64,000 nt of DNA from Janthinobacterium sp. TND4EL3 (GTDB lineage: Bacteria; Pseudomonadota; Gammaproteobacteria; Burkholderiales; Burkholderiaceae_D), in contig NZ_FTMV01000022.1 of assembly GCF_900156175.1 (NCBI RefSeq), forward strand, positions 1 to 64,000, in the 5' to 3' direction. Under the pieces are notes generated by a model, which worked only from the letters and a program-made list of their open reading frames with translations, did no database searches and was not told the origin of the DNA. Positions 58,887 to 64,000 of this stretch are shown here, piece by piece. Position 1 is the stretch's first letter; each line of letters starts with the position of its first letter. The position numbers were made by a program, and so were the translations under genes.

Positions 58887-61328
58887 ATGCGCGCGGCCTT
58901 GCCCAGCCTGGCGGCGCGGCCGCTGGCCCTGCTCGCGGGCGCGGCCTGCGTGCTGGCCCTGCGCCACTATCCGCTCGAGCACGGCTGGCCCGGCCTGCTG
59001 TTCGCCATCGTCCTGCCCGCATATTTCCTGCTGCTGTGCTGGCGCCCCGCCTGCTGGATGTTCTGCCTGCCCGCCCTGCTGCCCGTGCTGGACCTGGCAC
59101 CGTGGACGGGCTGGTTCTTTCTGGAAGAAATCGACATCGTGCTGCTGCTGACGGTGGCCTGCGGCTACTGGCGCCTGGGCGGCCCGCCCCAGCCGGCGGC
59201 GGCGCGCCTGTCGCCGGCCGCCCGGGCCTGCCTGCTGCTGTGCAGCGTGGCCTGGCTGGCGGCGCTGCTGCGCGGCGTGCTGCCGCTGCCGCCAGGCGAC
59301 CTGAATGCGTGGAATACCTACCTGAGTCCCTACAACAGCCTGCGCCTGGGCAAGGCCTGGGCCTGGAGCATGCTGCTGCTGCCGCTGCTGCTGCGCGACG
59401 CCAGCGCCGACGCCTTGCGCCGCCATGCGCTGCCCGGCATGCTGGCGGGCCTGGCCCTCGTGTCGCTGTTTGCCCTGTGGGAACGGGCCGTGTTTCCCGG
59501 CCTGCTGAACATGTCCAGCGATTACCGCATCACGGCGCCATTTTCCGCCATGCACACGGGCGGCGCCGCGCTCGACGGCTACCTGGCCCTGAGCCTGCCG
59601 TTTGCCGCCCTGTGGCTGGCGCGCGCGCGCAGCGGCTGGCAGGCGGCACTGGCCCTGCTGCTGCTGGGACTGGCACTGCATGCGGCGCTGGCGACATTTT
59701 CGCGGGGCCTGTACGCGGCCATCCTGGCGGGGGTGCTGCTGTTCCTGTGGCAGGCACTGGCGGCGGGCCGGCGCGCCAGCCGGCCCCTGCCGCGCCGCCG
59801 CGCCCTGCTGGGCCTGCTGCTGGCGGGCCTGGGCGGCGTCCTGCTCTTATATATGTTCAGCCTGGCCGGCTACCGTGGCCTGGCGGCCGCCGTGGTCCTG
59901 CTCGCCGCAAGCTTCGTGCTGGCCGCGCAGCCGCTGCCGTGGCGCCTGGCGCCGGCCAGCGTGCTGTGCGCGCTGTGCCTGCAGGCCGTGCTGGCCAGCT
60001 GGTGGCCGGCGCCCGCCACGCACCCGGCGGCCGGCTGGCTGAAGGGACCGTACTTCCTGTTCCTGCTGGCGGCCCTGCTGCTGGCGGCCGCGCTGCTGCC
60101 CGGCAAAGGACCAGCCAGGCGCAGCGTGGCCATGATGGCGTGGACCCTGCTCGCCTGCAATCTTGTCTGGATAGGCTGGCACTGGGCCGGCAGCCCCGCC
60201 CTGCTGCCGGCCGGCCTCGTCGTCCTGCTGGCCATGCTGATGCTGTGCAACCGCAGCTTGCGCCCGCCGCTGTGGCAGCTGGACCGCGCCAGCGTCGGCA
60301 TCGCGGGCGCGGCCGGCGTGCTGCTGTTGCTGGCCATCCCCGTGTCCGCCAGTTATTACGCCACGGAACGCTTTGCCACCAGCGCGGGCGACTTGCAGGG
60401 CCGTGTGCGCCACTGGCGGCAAGTGCTGGCCATGCAGCCGCCCGGCTGGCAGAGCCGGCTGTTCGGCATGGGCCTGGGCAGCTTTCCCGCCACCTATTAC
60501 TGGCACAATCCACAGCGCGACGTGCCCGCCAGCATCACGTATGCGGTGGAAGGGGGCAAGCCCGGCAACACTTACGTGCGCCTGGCCAGTCCCGGCTACA
60601 GCGCCGGCTATGGCGAGCTGCTGCGGCTGCTGCAACGGCTGCCCGTGCAGCCGGACACGCGCTACACGCTGGCGCTGGACGCGCGCCGCGCGGGCGCCAT
60701 GCCCGTGCTGCTGGTGCGGCTGTGCCAGCGACAATTGCTGTATCCACAAAACTGCGTCAACGCCCCGCTGCGCCTGCGCGCGCCGCCGCCCGGCGCGCCG
60801 GCCGCGGCATGGCAGCATTACGCGGTAGAGCTCGACAGCGCGTGGCTGGGCGCGGGCGCCTGGCTGCTGCGCCCGCCCGTGCAGCTGGAACTGGCGGCCA
60901 GCGGTGCGGCCGAGTCGGCCGTGATCGACGTCGACAACGTCAGCCTGCGCGCGCCGGGCGGCGAGGAACTGGTGGCCAACGGCCAGTTTACGCAGGCAAA
61001 CAATGACTGGTTTTTCAGCAGCGACCACCATCACCTGCCGTGGCACATCAAGAACCTGGCCCTGCAGCTGCTGGTGGAAACGGGCTGGTGCGGCGCCCTG
61101 TCCACGTTCGCCCTGATCGGCCTGGCGGGCGGACGCGTGCTGCGCCAGGCGCGCCAGGGCCGCGACGGCGCGCTGGCCTGCGCCGCCGCGCTGGCCGGCT
61201 TTCTCGTCGTCGGCCTGTTCGACAGCCTGCTCGACGTGCCGCGCATCGCCCTGCTGTGCTACCTGATGCTGCTGTGTACGCTGCTGCAGCCCCTGCCTTC
61301 CCCTCCTGCCGAAAGGTCGCCCCCATGA
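58887..61328 (+). CDS. O-antigen-ligase-like membrane protein with inserted exoplasmic domain
   Basis: An 813-residue protein with about 15 hydrophobic segments. TFSRGLYAAILAGVLLFLW near residue 270 matches the R-G-L-Y text that typifies the Wzy/WaaL superfamily. Residues about 550-705 are non-hydrophobic, with beta-strand pattern and the text GGKPGNTYVRLASPGY, IDVDNVSLRAPGG and ANGQF, resembling a carbohydrate-binding jelly roll between two helices. It probably joins polysaccharide units or links them to a carrier. It lies between prsT and a protease gene whose ATG overlaps its stop. Confidence 0.75.
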   Translation: MRAALPSLAARPLALLAGAACVLALRHYPLEHGWPGLLFAIVLPAYFLLLCWRPACWMFCLPALLPVLDLAPWTGWFFLEEIDIVLLLTVACGYWRLGGPPQPAAARLSPAARACLLLCSVAWLAALLRGVLPLPPGDLNAWNTYLSPYNSLRLGKAWAWSMLLLPLLLRDASADALRRHALPGMLAGLALVSLFALWERAVFPGLLNMSSDYRITAPFSAMHTGGAALDGYLALSLPFAALWLARARSGWQAALALLLLGLALHAALATFSRGLYAAILAGVLLFLWQALAAGRRASRPLPRRRALLGLLLAGLGGVLLLYMFSLAGYRGLAAAVVLLAASFVLAAQPLPWRLAPASVLCALCLQAVLASWWPAPATHPAAGWLKGPYFLFLLAALLLAAALLPGKGPARRSVAMMAWTLLACNLVWIGWHWAGSPALLPAGLVVLLAMLMLCNRSLRPPLWQLDRASVGIAGAAGVLLLLAIPVSASYYATERFATSAGDLQGRVRHWRQVLAMQPPGWQSRLFGMGLGSFPATYYWHNPQRDVPASITYAVEGGKPGNTYVRLASPGYSAGYGELLRLLQRLPVQPDTRYTLALDARRAGAMPVLLVRLCQRQLLYPQNCVNAPLRLRAPPPGAPAAAWQHYAVELDSAWLGAGAWLLRPPVQLELAASGAAESAVIDVDNVSLRAPGGEELVANGQFTQANNDWFFSSDHHHLPWHIKNLALQLLVETGWCGALSTFALIGLAGGRVLRQARQGRDGALACAAALAGFLVVGLFDSLLDVPRIALLCYLMLLCTLLQPLPSPPAERSPP

Positions 61329-62095
61329 AAACACGGCTGTCTCCGCTACTGTTCTGCCTGGCGCTGTTCGTCGCCGCTGCGCCGTGCCGCGCCGACGATG
61401 CGCTGGCGCAAGCGATCGCCAGGGTCAAGCCCTCCGTCGTCGGCGTGGGCAGCCTGCAAAAGCTGCGCACGCCGCCGATGAACTTCATCGGCACGGGCTT
61501 CGTCGCGGGCGACGGCCTGAGCGTGCTGACCTGCGCCCACGTGATCCAGAAGCTGCTCGATGCGAAGACCGACGAAGTCATCGGCATCCTCACGGGCCAG
61601 GGCGAGGCGGCGCAATTCCGGCCCGCGAAAGTGCTGTCCATCGACACCGAACACGACCTTGCCCTGCTGCGCCTGGCGGGCACGCCGCTGCCGGCCCTGG
61701 CGCTGGGCGACGCGGCCAGCGTGCGCGAAGGCCAGGCGATGGCCTTCACGGGCTTCCCGCTGGGCATGCTGCTGGGCCTGCACCACGTGACGCACCGCGC
61801 CACCGTGTCTTCGCTCACGCCCGTCGTCATGCCCAGCGAAAATGCGCAGCGCCTCGACACGCGGCGCCTGGCGCAGCTGCAAAAGGCGCCGTACATGGTG
61901 TTCCAGCTGGACGCGACGGCGTATCCGGGCAGCAGCGGCAGCCCCCTGTTCGATCCCGAGACCGGTCTCGTCTACGGCATCGTCAACATGGTCTGGGTCA
62001 AGGGCCTGAAGGAAACGGCCATCAGCGCCCCCAGCGGCATCACCTACGCGATCCCGGGCAACCACATGCAGGCGATCTTATTGAAAAACAAATGA
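61325..62095 (+). CDS. secreted trypsin-like serine protease
   Basis: A 256-residue periplasmic protease with a signal peptide ending near PCRAD. The triad is H72 (LTCAHVIQ), D111 (EHDLALL) and S204 (YPGSSGSPLF). No PDZ domain follows, so it is shorter than DegP. Its ATG overlaps the ligase stop as ATGA, so the three genes prsT, ligase and protease form one unit. A role in processing envelope or PEP-CTERM proteins is inferred from location only. Confidence 0.85.
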   Translation: MKTRLSPLLFCLALFVAAAPCRADDALAQAIARVKPSVVGVGSLQKLRTPPMNFIGTGFVAGDGLSVLTCAHVIQKLLDAKTDEVIGILTGQGEAAQFRPAKVLSIDTEHDLALLRLAGTPLPALALGDAASVREGQAMAFTGFPLGMLLGLHHVTHRATVSSLTPVVMPSENAQRLDTRRLAQLQKAPYMVFQLDATAYPGSSGSPLFDPETGLVYGIVNMVWVKGLKETAISAPSGITYAIPGNHMQAILLKNK

Positions 62096-62099
62096 GCAG

Positions 62100-62846
62100 T
62101 CAGTTGCGCCCTTGCCGCAAGCGGTCGGTAATGCCAGGCTCATCCCATGTTGGAAAAAAAAAGGGGTAAAACGACCGTTCCCCCCCATGCTGTTCCATCA
62201 GGCCGCCGTACTTGCGGATCTGCGCGCCCATGTAGCCGAGATCGAGCCGCAGCAGCACGGCCGGCGCGCCCACGCGCGTACACTCGCGCTCGCCGCCAAA
62301 GTCCCTGAAGCCCAGCATGCGCTTGTAGAACACCACGTGGCGCGGGTTGACTTCGATCACGTAATCCGTAAAGCCGTGGATATTGTGAGCATAAATATAA
62401 GAAATATAAATCAGCGCCGCGAACACGCGCTTGCTCACGCCCTTGTCGATGGCCAGGCGCGACGGTTCGCACAGGCGGCGGCCCTCGTCGCGCAGCAGGT
62501 CGAGCTTGTCGCGGAAATTCTCGTCGGCCGGCAAGCCCGTCTCGTCGTTGTCCAGGCACAGGGTCATGGTGCCCACCGTGGTGCCGGCCGTTTCCGCGAA
62601 CAGGGTGATCTTGTTGAGCGCGTGCGCGATGCCGGGATCGACGGCGTAGCCGCGCCAGCCGTACATCTTGCGGATCAGCAGGCTCGCCGCTTCGCGCCGC
62701 CCGCGCGAATTGGCCATGCGGATATGAAAGCGCTGCAGGTCGAGTTCGTGCTCCATGGCCGGATCGATCTTGCCTTCACCCACCACCAGGTCGCTGAATG
62801 CGCCGGGCGTGTCGAAGGAAATAATGGGTTCGTCTTCAAAGCTCAT
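62100..62846 (-). CDS. exosortase-associated acyltransferase (FeeM-like GNAT)
   Basis: A 248-residue acyltransferase of the N-acyl-amino-acid-synthase/autoinducer-synthase-like GNAT group found beside exosortase genes. Marks are FHIRMANSRGRREAASLLIRKMYGWRGY split over the acyl-acceptor start, TVGTMTLCLDNDETGLPAD, the RLAIDKGVSKRVFAALIYISYIYAH core, and NPRHVVFYKRMLGF. It probably moves an acyl chain from acyl-ACP to an amino compound; product unknown. GAGG precedes the ATG at 62846. It is convergent with the protease gene (4-bp gap). Confidence 0.8.
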   Translation of the reverse strand: MSFEDEPIISFDTPGAFSDLVVGEGKIDPAMEHELDLQRFHIRMANSRGRREAASLLIRKMYGWRGYAVDPGIAHALNKITLFAETAGTTVGTMTLCLDNDETGLPADENFRDKLDLLRDEGRRLCEPSRLAIDKGVSKRVFAALIYISYIYAHNIHGFTDYVIEVNPRHVVFYKRMLGFRDFGGERECTRVGAPAVLLRLDLGYMGAQIRKYGGLMEQHGGERSFYPFFFPTWDEPGITDRLRQGRN

Positions 62847-63044
62847 CTTGTCCTCACGTTCATCGGCCGCCGTCGAGACGGACTGAAGCCAATGCCTTGT
62901 GACAAGAAGAAAAGTGGAGAAGTTCCCACTCCGGGCAAAAAAAACCAAAGAAATGCGCTATTTCATAGCAAAATTGCACGCTTTAATTTGCCCGCAAGTA
63001 CAAAACTGCACACAACATGCTGTTTTGACAGGATTGTTGCTAAT

Positions 63045-63668
63045 TTAAAAAAAACTCTCCGGTATCAGCAAAACGTCGCCGGGCCGCATCATGACATTCG
63101 CGGAAATATCGCCGTTCTTCAGCAAATCGTCGAGGCGCACGCCCAGCTGCTGCTGGCTGCCGTCGCGCATGCGGATGATGCTGGCCTTGTTGCCGGCGGC
63201 GAAATCGGTGATGCCGCCCACGGCGATGAGCACGTCCATCAGCGACATGCCGAGCCGGTACGGCAGCGCCTGCGGCTTGGCCGCCTCGCCGATGACGCGG
63301 ATCTGCTCGCCATACGGCCCCGAGAAATTGGTGACGATCACCGTCACCACGGGCTGCTGGATGTACTTGCTCAAGGCGTGCTCGACATCGCGCGCCAGCT
63401 GCGTCGAGGTCTTGCCGCTGGCCACCAGGTCTTCCACCAGCGGCGTGCTGATCTTGCCGTCGGGCCGCACGGCCACCGTCAGCGACACTTCCGGATTGCG
63501 CCAGACGATGATGTTGACGGAGTCGCCCGGCCCGATCAGGTAGTCGTGCATGGGGGCGCTGTCGTCGGCGGGCGCCAGCGGATAGCGCGTGCGGCAGGCG
63601 CCGAGCAGGCCGGCGCCGCAGGCGAGCACCAGCGTGTTGCGGACAAATACACGGCGAAACGGATTCAT
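63045..63668 (-). CDS. Wza-type polysaccharide export lipoprotein
   Basis: A 207-residue outer-membrane/periplasmic lipoprotein (LLGAC, lipidated C25) with a Poly_export domain (YLIGPGDSVNIIVWRNPEVS, then VRPDGKISTPLVEDLVASG) and one SLBB domain (IRVIGEAAKPQALPYR, GMSLMDVLIAVGGIT). It is the short export protein typical of exosortase (XrtA-type) loci. It is divergent from the chain-length gene, and 198 bp upstream of the acyltransferase on the same strand. Confidence 0.9.
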   Translation of the reverse strand: MNPFRRVFVRNTLVLACGAGLLGACRTRYPLAPADDSAPMHDYLIGPGDSVNIIVWRNPEVSLTVAVRPDGKISTPLVEDLVASGKTSTQLARDVEHALSKYIQQPVVTVIVTNFSGPYGEQIRVIGEAAKPQALPYRLGMSLMDVLIAVGGITDFAAGNKASIIRMRDGSQQQLGVRLDDLLKNGDISANVMMRPGDVLLIPESFF

Positions 63669-63918
63669 GCGGGGCCTCTTCGGGTCGGTGGCGCGTCCAT
63701 GGCCGGCCGCGCAGAAGCAGCCTGGGCCGCGAAGTTCCTATGATTATGAAAACCCGGCAAGCGAACCTTGAGGCGTATCAAGAAGCAATCATTTCGGGAA
63801 ATCTTGCTCAACAGCCGCCATATACTTTGCGTACCCGGCAAGCATTTTCCGCCGCGCGCCAGGCCGTGCGCGCCGCAGGCCCATCCACCACGAAGCACCG
63901 TCATCCGAAGGAAGCGAC
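63669..63918. other. divergent promoter region of the export and chain-length genes
   Basis: The 250-bp gap must hold both promoters. CCCGGCAAGC occurs twice (63755-63764 and 63833-63842), 78 bp apart, which may be a regulator site. A 63-codon frame at 63740-63931 has no ribosome site and overlaps the next gene; I do not consider it real. Confidence 0.4.
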
Positions 63919-64000
63919 ATGGAGGAACTGATACAGCAGCTGCTTTCCAGCCTGAAAGGCATCTGGAAATACCGCTGGCATGCGGTGCTCGTGGCGTGGC
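63919..64000 (+). CDS. Wzz-type chain-length determinant protein, start only
   Basis: Only the first 27 codons are in the window. AAGGAAG precedes the ATG, and the start MEELIQQLLSSLKGIWKYRW is typical of the exosortase-locus chain-length determinants, just before the first membrane helix (HAVLVAW). It is expected to control chain length with a tyrosine kinase located beyond the edge. Confidence 0.75.
   Translation, partial: MEELIQQLLSSLKGIWKYRWHAVLVAW

Noticed and set aside
63669..63918. Possible sigma-54 promoters in the exosortase locus
   Set aside because: Several GG-N10-GC matches occur in the GC-rich gaps (for example near 56000 and upstream of 63668), but none has the TGGCA or TTGC context, unlike the clear example at 31893.
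63740..63931. 63-codon frame before the chain-length gene
   Set aside because: No ribosome site, no conserved pattern, and it overlaps the well-supported start at 63919.

Overview
The window is GC-rich throughout (Fur/Zur-type metal control, TonB receptor, AGGAG-type ribosome sites, dense ATGA-coupled operons) and its gene families fit a beta-proteobacterium of the Oxalobacteraceae, Janthinobacterium-like. That assignment is my inference from gene content and protein style; no marker gene (rRNA, rpoB) is present to prove it. I saw no tRNA, rRNA, CRISPR array, prophage or plasmid replication gene.

Layout. 0-8.2 kb: chromosomal housekeeping and accessory enzymes (SmvA-like efflux pump, GNAT acetyltransferases, LysR and MarR regulators, an HTH-citrate synthase fusion, a PaaI thioesterase). 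8.2-10.9 kb: an AT-richer islet with a GNAT gene fragment, two small membrane proteins, orphan ORFs, strong hairpins and the decayed end of an IS21-like element. 10.9-13.2 kb: a tyrosine recombinase and a divergent KfrA-type coiled-coil DNA-binding protein around a palindrome-rich promoter region. 13.2-26.2 kb: small operons (GNAT/DUF3592/DUF1801, VirK/YbjX-like DUF535, serine hydrolase, CSS-EAL phosphodiesterase, MFS pump with divergent LysR, LtrA, a D-2-hydroxyacid dehydrogenase). 26.3-29.7 kb: a Fur-controlled TonB siderophore receptor with a complete IS1595-family element inserted exactly at its stop codon.

29.7-37.6 kb: an amidase-like secreted protein, a soluble histidine kinase, then the circularly permuted ATP-grasp / alpha-E / transglutaminase / Anbu (ancestral proteasome-like peptidase) cluster. 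This cluster is preceded by a good sigma-54 promoter (-24/-12) and a GCACC-N5-GGTGC palindrome of the NtrC type, so I infer that it is switched on under nitrogen limitation. 37.7-41.1 kb: Zur, a GNAT and two COG0523 zinc GTPases, with a Zur-like palindrome in front of the GTPase pair. 41.4-48 kb: a periplasmic nucleotidase lipoprotein, a SEL1 lipoprotein, a catalase, and a trypsin-like protease next to a small protein that resembles the protease's own N-terminal domain.

48.3-53.1 kb: the PrkA kinase / YeaH-type VWA protein / SpoVR stress operon. 53.4 kb to the end: a polysaccharide and exosortase (PEP-CTERM) locus: TviC/TviB-type UDP-GlcNAc-derived sugar enzymes, the TPR lipoprotein PrsT, an O-antigen-ligase-like protein with a large inserted exoplasmic domain, a secreted trypsin-like protease, a FeeM-like exosortase-associated acyltransferase, a Wza-type export lipoprotein and the first codons of a Wzz-type chain-length protein. 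The exosortase itself is expected just beyond the right edge.
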